Of a stretch of DNA of 64,000 nt, positions 35,506 through 46,906 are shown one piece after another. The stretch is from Ailurus styani. Lineage: Eukaryota > Chordata > Mammalia > Carnivora > Ailuridae. The notes below the pieces were generated by a model, which saw only the letters and a list, made by a program, of their open reading frames with translations, did not search any database and was not told the origin of the DNA. The position numbers and the translations under genes were made by a program. Position 1 is the stretch's first letter; each line of letters starts with the position of its first letter. The stretch spans positions 100,334 through 164,333 of the forward strand of contig LNAC01000748.1 of NCBI GenBank assembly GCA_002007465.1. Direction: 5' to 3'.

Positions 35506-37378
35506 ATAAGGATATTAGAGCATAGTCTTTAAGATAGAAAGATTTGGTTAATACCTGTCCATCTTACCTGATAAAATATATGTTATTAGATTATATATAC
35601 ATTTTTACTGGTGCACTATAGGTCTTTTATTATAACCCTTGACTCTTATATGGTATACTATTCTTTCTTATAGGTTGTAAGCATTGAAGAAAGAAGATTT
35701 ATTCTTCACTCTAAACCTAACATTTCTCATTGTATCTACAAGCTGTTGAGCAGCTTTGTGAAACCCCTAACACTGTAAGTGAAATTTTGTGCATATATGT
35801 GTGAATGCAATTTTCTGAGGAAAGGGTCCGTAGCTTTCTTTAATTTCTCAGAAGAGTCTGAGAACCTACAGAAATTAATAACCGTTGACCTCAGGAATCT
35901 CATGGTGAGTCTGTCTATAAAGCAAACATCTGTTTGTAATACACACATGTTTGTAGTACTCACCATGCACTTAGTTGTAGGTTTTAAGATCTGGATTTTT
36001 TTGGTATTAGTTGTACTTGAAATGGGACACACGTATATAGCAACCCAATTACTCTGTGCTGTAGGATATTGCAGCTACTTCCTTCACTGGCTCTCTGCCC
36101 ATGGGTCTTTTCAATACTTAACACTTCCACTGGGAGATGGACTGAGGCAAGGATAAGAGAGAGGGTGCAAACCAGCCAAAGTAGCGACATTTTTAGCAGC
36201 TCCAATAAAAGCTTACTTGGAGGGGAATTGAAATCACTGATCCAGTTGAGGTTTGGGGATTATCAGTGGATATCAATTATCCATGACCTCCTAGTCTCCC
36301 ATGGCTACCAATGACTTAATGTTCCTTGTACGCTTAAGTGATTTCTTTTAATTTAATGAAAAGGATCAAATTCATAAAGACCAGTGAGCCTGTGGGTTGG
36401 TGCCAGGGCTCTATCACTGGGCTGGGGTCTGGCCCGGGGAAGAGTCTGATTGGTGGGAAGTAGCAGAATTTCATTTTTCTAGGCTCTGATCCATTAATAG
36501 TATGAAAGTACCATGGATTATCCTTGGGAGAATGTCCCTAACAGGCACAGAGGTTCTCAAATAGCAGGGCACCAAAATCTCTTCCAAAGGGTGGGGAAAC
36601 AGGTGACTAGTGTGTGAGGTTTGAGAAACTCTCAGGGGACTGTCAAGTGCCCGCCTCCACATTTCCGGCCTCAACAGAGAACATGCTGGTCTGCGAGGAA
36701 TGAAATAATATCCATAAGACACAGGACACGTTGTGCTTCTTGGCAAGATACGCATTTACCATACTGTTGTCCTGCTCGCTGGCATTCAGGAGTGAATCTT
36801 ACTTAGTGCTATCTGATCTGCACATTCTAATGTTTGAGCCTTCCCTGTTTGTCTTTCTTCTCTTGCTTACACCTGCCTTGGCTCTTTCATACCTGAATTA
36901 AGATGGAAAGCAGATAGTTGAATGACAAGTTTCAAATAATGTTTCTTCCTGGAAAATGAGCGTAATTTTTTTTGGAAGAATCTCTTATTTGCCTCATTTA
37001 TGTTGATTGCTGAGAAACAAAACCCAGCTACCTCGTCTCTCCTCTTGCTGGGGAACACAGAGAGCAAAACACCTCTGGAAGCTATCCCAAAGGGTGCTGG
37101 TATCTTGAGACATGGGCAAAGCCAGGGACTTGATGCCTTCTGCTGGGTGCGTGCCTGGAGAATTTGCCCCACTGGAAAAGGAGAAGGTTCACCTAACAAT
37201 AGAACTCTATGTTTCCCATTAACTTTCTGGAAAACAGAAACTAATAGCAACCTTGGCTCCTTGACTGCAATACCACAGTACCGCCCACAGCATGGTAGGA
37301 CAGCATTATTGAGCACCTTTAGAACTCTTTATGTTAGTGTAAGCAGGCTCAGAAATACAAGGAATATATAAATCAAGG

Positions 37379-37380
<2 letters not shown>
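35506..37380. other. No gene seen; unique sequence
   Basis: Several overlapping open frames exist on both strands, the longest being a 149-codon minus frame at 36867-37316 opposed by 123 plus codons at 37000-37371. Neither has a domain I recognise, and opposed frames of this kind are usual in GC-balanced non-coding DNA. Confidence 0.45.

Positions 37381-37418
<38 letters not shown>
37381..37418. repeat. (CA)19 microsatellite
   Basis: Uninterrupted CA dinucleotide run, followed by GAGCTATTCC. Likely polymorphic in length. Confidence 0.97.
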
Positions 37419-37419
<1 letters not shown>

Positions 37420-37421
<2 letters not shown>

Positions 37422-37510
37422 CTATTCCTTACCACAGCACTGATGAATCTTCTGAGCAACATAAGGCCCAGAGAAGTTAAATAACTTGCTCAACATCACA
37501 CAGCCATCCC
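37420..37510 (-). repeat. MIR SINE fragment
   Basis: AAGGCCCAGAGAAGTTAAAT, AACTTGCTCAACATCACACA and GCCATCC match the conserved MIR core in minus orientation. Confidence 0.7.
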
Positions 37511-38189
37511 AGAGATAGCTGCAGAGGCTTCCCTGTTTGTTTGTTTGGTTGGTTTTTTCAGGTCTACAATTTAGCTCTGGGTGTTGCTGCTTTTGGCTTT
37601 CTTTCCTTTCCATTTTGTTTTGCACCCAAAAAGGAACCCAAGAGAAAGAATGTTTATACTAAGAGGAAACAGAAGAACAGAATTAAGTGTTTTCTCCTTT
37701 TCTCACAGATCTGCAAATCCAGAAGAGAATTCCGAGTGAGTGAGCAGCAGGGGTGGGAGCCAAGCCTGAAGGCCACACACCAGCGACTCCTGCTTCCAGC
37801 CAAAAGTCCCGGTAACCTGTTAGCCTCCTGCCTTCCTGGGGCCACAGGACCAGGCATGCACTCTCGGTCCTGTCCTGAGCCATGCCAGGAGAGGACAAAG
37901 ACTCGAATTCAGAGGCAAACCTGCTGAAGCCGCACACCCTGGGCAGCTCTTCTGAAACTAAGCCACCTTCCCCCTTGGAGCCTTCTGTTTCCTGCCTAAT
38001 TCCAGCCGGCTTGTGTGAAATCAATCAGGTCAAGGTCAAATGGCCAAAGCGGGAAGCCAAACTCAGGGAAGTCGATTTAGAGAACTGAACAGACACCCTC
38101 GCTGCCGGCTCACAGTGGTGACTCAGCGGAAATTCTGGAACCAAGCGCCTGATCTAAATGTTTGTGGGAAAGAAGGGAATGGAGGCTCC
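37511..38189. other. Unique sequence with candidate regulatory motifs
   Basis: No repeat is recognised. Contains a perfect AGGTCA tandem (38027-38038, nuclear-receptor half sites with no spacer) and TGACTCAGC (38119-38127, AP-1/MAF-type) next to CGGAAAT (ETS-like). The open frame 37541-37927 has no recognised domain. Confidence 0.4.
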
Positions 38190-38255
38190 TGGAACTGGCA
38201 GAAAATGAATAAACGCCTGGCTGATGAATGAATGAATGAGTGAATGAAGGGAAGG
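38190..38255 (+). repeat. L2/MIR-type 3' end with (GAAT) tail
   Basis: AATAAACGCCTGGCTGATGA followed by AATGAATGAATGAGTGAATG is the typical 3' end of an L2-class element with tetranucleotide tail repeats. Confidence 0.6.
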
Positions 38256-40527
38256 ATGAGCCCTTCACCCTGCTGAGCTGCTCTGAAGAAATAGGAGGGC
38301 AGAACTCTTAGCAATGTGTTGGTTGGAGGATGCTGAAAAGTACGTGCCAGGGTCCTCAGGGAAACCCGGCGGTGGCCTTTCCTCCCTCACACCCCGTGTG
38401 CTTGGGCCTTGCCCATTGGTTGGTTTCTGACTTTGACGGAGGAGGAAATCCTAAGCAGACGGACGGGGAGGGCTCTTGGCTTCCAACCATCAGATGACAT
38501 ATAGAAGTGGGGTTGGGATGGCAGGAAGACACAGTTGGCAGACATCCCTTGCTGAAGTCACAGTGGCTAAAGATAGGCGGTGACCTTTGGTAAGCACCTT
38601 TGGAAGGAGCCACACTCCAGGAAGAGGCTGCTGGTGGGCCATATGGAGGCCAACCCCGAGGGAGCCCACTCACCGTTCTGCACCTGAAGCTTGTACTGGG
38701 TCATAAGGGAAACCTATGCCACCAGACTCTCAGGTCACATTCCCTCCAAGTGAGAGCATGATACATATATGAGAACCCCAGAGGAGAGAGAGCCTAGATA
38801 ACCTCTCACTGGGGCCCCACTGTGGTAAGATGGGACATTTAGCTCCCGTGAGGGTGAAGAACTATCGCTCCTCCCCTTGTACCCACTGGGGCAGGGAAGA
38901 GGGGCAGGGAGGGGTACCCAGACACATCTCCACCTTTTTAAAGTGTAAATCTGCCCTTCAGAAAGGGATACCAAATTCTTAATTTCTTCAGATGGCCGGT
39001 TTGCTTTCCTTCAACACTCCAAGATCACCCATTCCACTCGATCCACATTTTTTTGGGAATTGTGTCTGTGCAAGGCCATGAGATAAGGCCAAACAAAGAT
39101 CAATAGATGGTGACTAACATGGTCATTGCAAGTGTCAGACTTGAGTTTAAGTCCTGATTACAGCTCTCTGCCTTTATGTGGCAAATCTCCCCTGCACAAT
39201 GGGCATGCCAATGGCTGCCTCATGAAATAGACATGAGACTTAAGGACAGGGTCACCCTAATTGGGAGATCCTGAGAACAGAGGTGACCTGGGAGAAGACT
39301 GAAGGCCACATCATCATTCTTGTCTACGTTAATCATCACCAAGCTAGAAAGGCTTTTTCTCCCTCCCTTGAGGACTGGAGGAAAGGGAACAAGTCCATAG
39401 GGGTCTTCCACAGCAGATGAGTAGTAGCAGTTTGTGTAACCCATGACACTGTCCCTAAATCCACTTTTGGGACCAGGATGAAACACAAATAATTGACAGG
39501 GATGTCAAGGTAGAAATAACCATGAATCAGCTCCAACAAATACATTAAAGCCTGAGGCAAATGAGTTCCGTCTTCAACTGCTTGCAGCAGGACATGGGTG
39601 CTTACGAAACACCAGTGTGTAATGGTTTGTCTCACTAACTCTGAGCATTCCCAAATGGCCTGGTCCCTCAGGGAGGAACAGGACAGGGCAAGACCCCAAA
39701 CCAGGAGGCAGCATAAGGTCACTGCCTGGAGCCTGGAGGCTGGGAAAGAGAGGATCTCAGGAAGGGAAGAAAGAAAGGGAAATCCAAGTGCAACTTCTGA
39801 CATTCTCCTCCAGACGCTGGCTGTCAATACCTTCCTACAAGCTGACAGTTGGAGGTGGATGGCTGGGTCCAGAGGCCAACTTGGAGCCACTGGCCAGCAT
39901 CCAGTGCATAGTAATCGTTCAGTAAATGTGTGTTGGAGGAAGACTTGCCTGGGAGTTCGCTGGAGGTTGATTGTTCCCAATTCCCTTCCTCTCCTCCTTT
40001 CTTATGAAGGAGGAAAGAAGGTAGTGTTCTAGTCCCTAAATAGGAGAGTCCCTTTTCCTCACTTTAATTATTATGAACTACTTCTGGAAAGCATGTTCAG
40101 AAACCTAGGGCTGCTTTACTAAGAGGCGGGGCTGGGTTGACCAGGTGTACAGCAAACAGAACGTGTGTCGGAAGGGAAAGGCTGGATGGATTTATTGCAG
40201 AAGACCTGGACCCACCTGAGGGATCAGACACTGGCACAGCCTATGGCCTATTGGTGAGGGGATGGAGCCCTGGTCCTGAAGAGCCTACGGAATCAATGCA
40301 ACCATGAGCAAACTGGTGAGACCAAATGTCAATGTGGAGATTTCAGTATTTCATCCTCAAGACAGTCAATGGAGGGACCAAGTATTGTCAGTCCTATTTC
40401 ACACATGAAGAAATAGATTGAGTTAGGCTGGGTCAGGAGCTAAGAATCACAGACCCCTGATTTCAGTGCTTCACTTTTCCTTTACCCTTGGCTACATCTG
40501 GAGAAACAGCAGACTGGTGTCTTAGAT
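38256..40527. other. No gene seen; unique GC-balanced sequence
   Basis: Mostly unique. Weak MIR/L2-like strings occur at about 39120-39210 and at 39900-39945 (TAATCGTTCAGTAAATGTGT). It contains the longest open frame outside transposons (39336-39980, minus). Confidence 0.45.
39336..39980 (-). other. Unassigned 214-codon open frame
   Basis: ATG-started minus-strand frame of 214 codons in apparently non-repetitive DNA, opposed by a 144-codon plus-strand frame (39598-40032). The predicted product is rich in Leu, Ser and Trp, lacks a clear signal or membrane segment and shows no domain I recognise. Its 5' part overlaps a MIR/L2-like tail. I do not call it a gene. It could be a chance open frame. 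Confidence 0.15.
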
Positions 40528-40660
40528 CAGTGCTTCCCAAAGTAAATCCCAGGATCACCCATTTCAGGATCACCTGCGGAGGTTGTTAAAACTAGTTTTA
40601 GGCCCCCAGGCTTGTTCAAGGATGGGGCTGAGAAGAATCCTGTGGAGCCAGTCCTCTGGC
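40528..40660 (+). repeat. MER5A-like hAT fossil (partial)
   Basis: AGTGCTTCCCAAAGTAAATC, GGATCACCTGCGGAGGTTGT, TAAAACTAGTTTTAGGCCCC follow the left half of MER5A; the right half is not recognisable. Confidence 0.6.
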
Positions 40661-42761
40661 TGCAGTTGAGGAAATTGCTAAATGCTTCCCCAAGATGCCC
40701 TGTGGCTTGTGTCCAAGGTCTAACGGCTGTTGAGATTCATTTCAATTTCCTTTCAAAGAGGCTTTAAAGGAGAGGAGAGCAAGTTGAGAAAGTTGCTTCT
40801 TGAGCAGAAAAAGGTTCATGAACAGGAAGTAATTCAAACAATGACCTGTCAAATCCAGGTCCTTTAGTACATGTGTTGTGCGACCCCTTTCTAAATAGAT
40901 GTGTTATAGTCCAATGTGCCTGCCATTCCTCTGTTGACCCTAAATGCAAACAGGTTAATTAGTGGGCCAATGGCCCAAAGCAGGCTTCATGGAACCTCAG
41001 TTTCACTTCTGTCCTGATTCCATTTCACTAAACAATTAAGTAGGGGATTTCTAATCTTGATCATGGAGTTTCTATATCAATCCGGATTCCTTAGTCAGTA
41101 TAATTAGTGGGAAAACCTTGTCTCGGGCTTAAATAATATGGAAATATATTCTCTCCCACTACAAGGGGCTCAGAGTAGGTCTTCAGAGCTGGTTAATTCA
41201 GTGGGTCCACAATGTCAAAATGGACCATATTCTTTCTGTCCAGCCATCCCCAGTGTTGCCTCATCCCCTGGCTAGTGGCAAAATAGGCTGCAGCAGCCCA
41301 GACATCGCAGATCACAATCTGTATATGAGAGAGCAAATTTCCCAGAGGCCATCAGCCGAGTCCCCTCTGGTCTCAGACTAACGACCCTAACAAACCCAGC
41401 CTAAAAAAGCCACTGAGGGAAAGGGGATTGGGGAAAGCTGCCACAGGCTTAGCCTTTTCAGGATCTCCCCTCTGGATTTTAGGGCTCAAGTTGTACCTGG
41501 GGCCTCTCCTAAAACATGCATAGATGAGGATAGATATCTTACACAAAATCAAGATTCTGCTCAGAAGGAAGACAGGTGAGTGAAGGAAATAGATGTTGAA
41601 CAAGCAAATAATTGTGACAGCTACAGCTCCTTTCCCAGAAGAGAGCTGATTTGGAGAAATGACTTACATGTGGCTAATCTCAAGGCTATTACTCTAAGTA
41701 AGAGGACAGGTCCACTAATCCAAGTGCAGGCTGAAATTAAGCTTCCTCTGCTCTCTGCTCTTCTTTTTTACTTCCCATCCTGGAATGAGCCTTCTGAAAG
41801 CAGACACAAGACGGTGGTTAGGGAGGGAAATAGAACATCCATGGGAAACCCAGAAATCTACCTTTAGTCCATGTCTCACCAGTTCCTTCCAGGGACCATC
41901 CATATCCTATGTTCTCCCTACAAGGTAAACCTTTGAGATCTCTAAAAAATAAGATGATCTTCATGGAACCTAGAGCTTCTTTCTATTGTAGAAAACCAAG
42001 CAGGGTGCCTTGGACATATAGATACTCAACAAATATTTGCTGAATGAATAAGTGAGTAGATGGGTGGGTGCATGGGATGTTTGACTAGCTTAGCTACAGG
42101 TGCTTTCCCTTTAAATTCCTTGCAAACAATAATGAGTGCTCTAAGGAATTGTGCTGATGAGATCAGAGGCAGAGCCGGGCCTATGGCCTCAAGGATCTTC
42201 AGTGCGTTTTGGACACTGTCCTCGGGGACGGCAACTGAGGTCAGCCCCTGGCATCAGGTCAACCCTATGCCATAGGAAGGAGGAAAACAATGACTGTGAG
42301 GTCTCTGCTTGAACAGGCACCATCTATGCGTTCACCCTGTGCCCTTTGTGCAGGTGAAGCTGTTCCTCCAGGGGATCCCAGGGGCCTAGCAGGCACCGAC
42401 ATAGGGAGCTTGCTGCCAGTTTATAGGTCTATCTGCGTGGCCCAATCACAGGGCTTGGAGTGCCGTCTTACTCTGTTAGCTCTAGTAGATGGAATGAGAC
42501 TCTCTTATTTAAATTTAGATAAATTTTTATTAGAAAATATTTATTTTTGGTGACAGATTTATGCATATAAGAAACTAAGTTGAGTTTTAAAAAAATACTG
42601 ATATGGGAATTGAGTGAAACTAACGAACATTGTTAAACTGGTGGGATTCTCACCATTGCATTGTGTGGAGGAATGGAGTTTGGCTACATATTTATTTATT
42701 TATTTTTCTATTTATTTGGCTTAAAATGAAAATAATTTTTCCTTTTACATTTTTGAAAGCA
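40661..42761. other. No gene seen; unique sequence with one short LINE/MIR tail
   Basis: At 42000-42062, GGACATATAGATACTCAACAA and TGCTGAATGAATAAGTGAGT look like an L2/MIR 3' end. The remainder shows no exon or named repeat. A minus-strand open stretch at about 42080-42285 lacks a start codon and splice context. Confidence 0.45.
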
Positions 42762-42841
42762 TATATATATATATATATATCAACAGGCATGTGTGTGTGT
42801 GTATATATATACATATACACACACATGCACACACACACACA
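42762..42841. repeat. (TA)n/(TG)n/(CA)n microsatellite cluster
   Basis: Alternating ATATAT, GTGTGT, ATATAC and CACACA runs. The TG and CA blocks are near inverted repeats of each other and could form a hairpin. Confidence 0.9.
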
Positions 42842-42869
42842 TTCATGTTGCTGTGCAACCCAATTTTAG

Positions 42870-43720
42870 ATTATTTTTTGACTGAAGTATAATTACTACA
42901 GAAAAGTACACTAATCCTAAACTCAAGGCTCAATGAATTTTCACAAAATGAACATTCCTATGTAATCCAAATTAGGATCCGAAATCACATTACAATACCC
43001 AAAGAAGCCCTCCACGTGCCCCTCCCCATCACCACCCACCTCTAGAATGTAACTGTGATCTTATTTCTACCACCAAAGAAGTAAATTTGCCTGTTTTTGA
43101 ACTTTATGTGAATATAATTATCCAGTATGTACTCTTTTGTGTCTGGTTTCTTTGGTTCAAAGTCAAGTTTGAGAGATTCCTTTTGTTGTGGTAACAAGAG
43201 CTTTTTCCTCTTCATTGCTGGGTAGAGTTCCATTGTAAGAATGGAGCACAATTTATCCATTCTGCTGTTGGTGGATACTTGGTTTGTTTTCAGTTTGGAG
43301 CTATAATGAATAATATTTATTATGAGCTCAGTGACTGTTTCTATGAGCATTTTTGTGCGTGTCTTTTGGTGCATATTTGTAATGCAAACCCAGATAGAAT
43401 TGCTGAATCTTAGAGTTTGTCTGTTTTCAATTTCAGTAGATACTGTCAGAGAAGTTTCCGAAGTGGTTGTACTAGTTTACATTCCCACCAGTAGTGTATT
43501 AGAGTTCAAATTACATTTGTACCAACTCTTGATATAGTTTATCTTTAAATGTTACCTATGTTGGTGGGTGTGCAATGGAATTTCACTGAAGTTTTAATTT
43601 ACATTTCTCTGATGAACAATAAAATTGAATGCCTTTTCATATGCTTATTAACCATTTGTGTATCCTTTTTGATGAGGCACCTGTTCAAGACTTTTACCTC
43701 TTTTTTAAAAGGCTACTTTT
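42870..43720 (-). mobile_element. Old LINE-1 3' end
   Basis: Minus-strand old L1: TTTTTGACTGAAGTATAATT at its 3'UTR side, then CATTGCTGGGTAGAGTTCCATT, TTTACATTCCCACCAGTAGT and TTTTCATATGCTTATTAACC from the ORF2 C-terminus. It is heavily eroded. Confidence 0.85.
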
Positions 43721-44689
43721 AGTAACTTGTCCTTAGTTTGAGAGAAGACTTTTTTTTTTACCCCAACCTGAAAAAGAAGAAATCAAGGTATGCTAAGCCT
43801 CATTTTAATAAACAACTATGCAAGTGTTAAGAAACTGTTAGCTTACCTATTGTTTCTGGAACTTCCTAGAATTTCATCCTTATGAGAAGGATGCATTTTT
43901 CTAGTTTGTGCTTTTCTCTGTATTTGTTTTTTTTTAAGTGAACATAAGTATTTCCCTTTCACTTGAGGAACAATGCCTGGATCTATAAACTCCTGTTCTG
44001 CTCAACTAAATGTAAAGAAACTACCCATCATTCATCTTTTGTAAGACATTATTAGCTGATTCAAGATGATGCATGCATGGTCTTTGGTTAGAAGACCATC
44101 TGGCTGCATTGCCTTCAATTGGGGGTATATCTCCTCAGGTTGGATGATTTGCTCACTAGGTAGAAAAGCTGTCTTCCACATAATATAGGAAACTCATTAT
44201 CATACCATGCTTTAACCCAACATATATTTCAGGAGTTGAAATTGCTTGTGAAATGCTATGAGATACAGAGTTGTTCTCAATATGTTTCATTTTGCCCTCT
44301 AATCCTGCCCAATGTGCCTTTGGCTGCTTCCCTTTCATTGTGTCCACCTTCTTTGTTACCTGATGGATTCTGCCATTATACTGTTTGTTGAAAGTCACAT
44401 CTTTGCTGTGTGGTGCCACATTTTCTCTCTTTCTCCCTCTTTTCACTTTTTATACCCATTATATATCATCTGCGATTTTGTTTTGAAAGAGATCTTGCTC
44501 CTTTTAAAGGGCAAGTTTATCTTTTAGCAAACACTAATCTTTTTAGAGTTTTAGTGACTTTGATGTTAGTTTGTTTGATTTCATGGTGTTTTCTGCCCTA
44601 CACCACAAAACAAGAGTAAAATTTTTATAAGTCACACTTCAAAAAAGTAACTTTAATTAATTTGGTTTTGAGAAAAGGCCAAGACATTT
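43721..44689. other. No gene seen; unique sequence
   Basis: AT-rich non-coding DNA with no recognised repeat. Open frames at 44156-44446 (minus) and 44312-44527 (plus) overlap each other and match no family. Confidence 0.45.
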
Positions 44690-44870
44690 GCAATATTACA
44701 GCCTAATGCAATGGAAATATCACTTGGGTAGGAGTGATCAGAGTTGACTCTGGTCCCAGCTCTGCTATCAACTAATTATATGATCTGAACTTACTGGATC
44801 TCAGTTTCCTTGTCAAGCAAGTGAAGGAACTGACTCTCTGAGGGTACTTTCAGCTCTAATAGTTTAACTT
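44690..44870 (+). repeat. MIR SINE fossil
   Basis: Plus-strand MIR: TGACTCTGGTCCCAGCTCTG, CTATCAACTAATTATATGAT, ACTGGATCTCAGTTTCCTTG. Confidence 0.75.
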
Positions 44871-44914
44871 TCTCTGGAAATGGATGCAATTATGGTTAAA
44901 AAGTCAGTTAAGAG

Positions 44915-44924
44915 TCTATGCATC
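44915..44924 (+). repeat. Target-site duplication, left copy (second L1)
   Basis: TCTATGCATC, repeated at 51019-51028. If the preceding AAGAG (44910-44914) is counted against AAAAA on the right, the duplication would be 15 bp with two changes, and the minus-strand nick would read CTCTT/AA, a good L1 endonuclease site. Confidence 0.88.
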
Positions 44925-45908
44925 AGAGGAGCAAGATGGCCGAGGAGTAGGAGACTGATTATAATCAGGTCTCAGGAGTTCACACGGATAGGTATCAAAC
45001 CATTCTGAACACCTACAAATTCAACAGGAGATCGAAGAGAAGAAGAGCAGCAATTCTAGGAACAGAAAATTGACCACTTTCTGGAAGGTAGGATGTGTGG
45101 AGAAGTGATTCTGAAGCAACGGGAAGATAGACCCTGGGGGAGGGGCCAGCTCCCGACAAGTGAGAAAGCAACAGAGCACAAAATCGGAACTTTTAGAAGT
45201 CTGCTCCACTGAAGGACGTCACCCCCAGAGGCTAGGTGGGGGTGAAAACCTCATGGGGACAGTGTGGTCTCAGGACCCACAGGGACACAAAAAGACAAGG
45301 GGTGTCTGAGCATGACAGAGCTCCAAGGAATCAGAGAGGGGAAGTTGACTGCAGAGACGGAGCCAAGCTGAGGAGGGGTCTCTCAGCTCAGTGTTACCGT
45401 AAACCATGATCCAAAGCACAGTTGGGCCACTGCTCTTTGAGCACAGACACCACAGTGGCAAATCTTGAGAGGCCCCCTCCTTCCTCCTCTGGGAGGAGTG
45501 GCTCGGGAGCATGCTACAGGAACTTGCTGGGTTTGGAGATTCCAAATGGGGCCATTCGCCAGAGATAGAAACACACAGTCACAGGCTGGGTGAGCTTGGA
45601 GTAAGGCTGGAGACCAGGGAGAGAGGAGGGACTGACTGCTTTTCTCTGAGGATGCACTAAGGACTGGTGTCCTGAGCTCTCCGCTCCTCTGGGTTGGGGA
45701 TTGGGAGGCTGCCATTTTCATTCCTGTCCTCCAAAGCTGTACAAAAAGTGTTCAGGGAACAAAAGCTCCCAAGAGCTAATTCAAGCTGATTACTTAGCCC
45801 AACCCCCAGTTTTGGGTCTCTTGTGATTTGGTTAGTGTATATTTTTCTGGGGTCATTGCTACCCTTTAGTATTTTGTCCTCTCATTTATCTATTCTTATC
45901 TGGATAAA

Positions 45909-46825
45909 ATGACAAGGCAGAAAAAATCACCACACACACAAAAAAAGAACAAGAGGCAGTAATGACATCTAGGGACCTAATCAATGCGGACATTAGAAAT
46001 ATGTCAGAACTAGAGTTCAGAATGATGATTATCAAGGTGCTAGCTGGGCTTGAAAAAAGCATGGAAGATAATAGAGAATCCCTCTCTAGAGAAATAAAAA
46101 CAATTTCTGGAGAAATAAAAGAATTAAAATCTAACCAAGTTGAAATCGAAAAAGCTATTAATGAGGTGCAATAAAAAATGGAGGCTCTTACTGCTAGGAT
46201 AAATGAGGCAGAAGAGAGAATTAGTGATATAGAAGACCAAATGACAGAGAATAAAGAAGCTGAGGAGAAGAGAGACAAACAACTACTGGACCATGAGGGG
46301 AGAATTCGAGATATAAGTGGTACCATGAGATGAAACAATATTAGAATAATTGGGATCCCAGAAGAAGAAGAAAGAGAGAGAGGGGCAGAAGGTATATTGG
46401 AGCAAATTATAGTACAGAATTTCCCTAATTTGGCAAAGGGAACAAGCATCAAAATCCAGGAGGCACAGAGAACACCCCTCAAAATCAATAAAAATAGGTC
46501 CACACCCCATCATCTAATAGTAAAACTTACAAGTCTTAGTGACAAAGAGAAAATCCTAAAAGCAGCTCAGGACAAGAGGTCTGTAGCATACAATGGTAGA
46601 AATATTAGACTGACAGCAGACCTATCCACAGAGACCTGGCAGGCCAGAAAGAACTGGCATGATATATTCAGAGCACTAAACGAGAAAAATATGCAGCCAA
46701 GAATACCAGTTAGGCTGTCATCGAAAATAGAAGGAGAGATAAAAAGCTTCCAGGACAAACAAAAACTAAAGGAATTTGCAAACACCAAGCCATCCCTACA
46801 GGAAATATTAAAAGGAGTCCTCTAA
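45909..46825 (+). pseudogene. L1ORF1: L1 ORF1, broken
   Basis: Aligned to the intact ORF1, the start ATGACAAGGCAG is kept, but an expanded CACACACA tract near 45930 shifts the frame. The middle stretch (45962-46174) ends in an in-frame TAA where the intact copy has TTG (GTGCAATAAAAA). Another stop arises at about 46328 (AGATGAAAC). The C-terminal domain is open from 46397 to 46825, with a small deletion near 46705 relative to the intact copy. No full-length product is possible. Confidence 0.93.
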
Positions 46826-46906
46826 GCAAAGAGAGAGCCTAAAAGAAACATAGACCAGAAAGGAAGAGACACAATATACAGTAACAGGCACCTTACAGGC
46901 AATACA

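Noticed and set aside
37381..37418. CA array considered as a structured repeat or CRISPR-like array
   Set aside because: A simple dinucleotide microsatellite in a mammalian genome; no spacer-repeat structure exists anywhere in the window.
37708..37736. Tiny exon-like segment between TTTTCTCACAG and GTGAGTGAG
   Set aside because: Splice-like signals bound only about 26 bp, with no partner exons or coding evidence nearby.
42080..42285. Minus-strand open stretch of about 65 codons with plausible composition
   Set aside because: No start codon, no family match, and one end runs into an L2/MIR tail. Length is within chance expectation.
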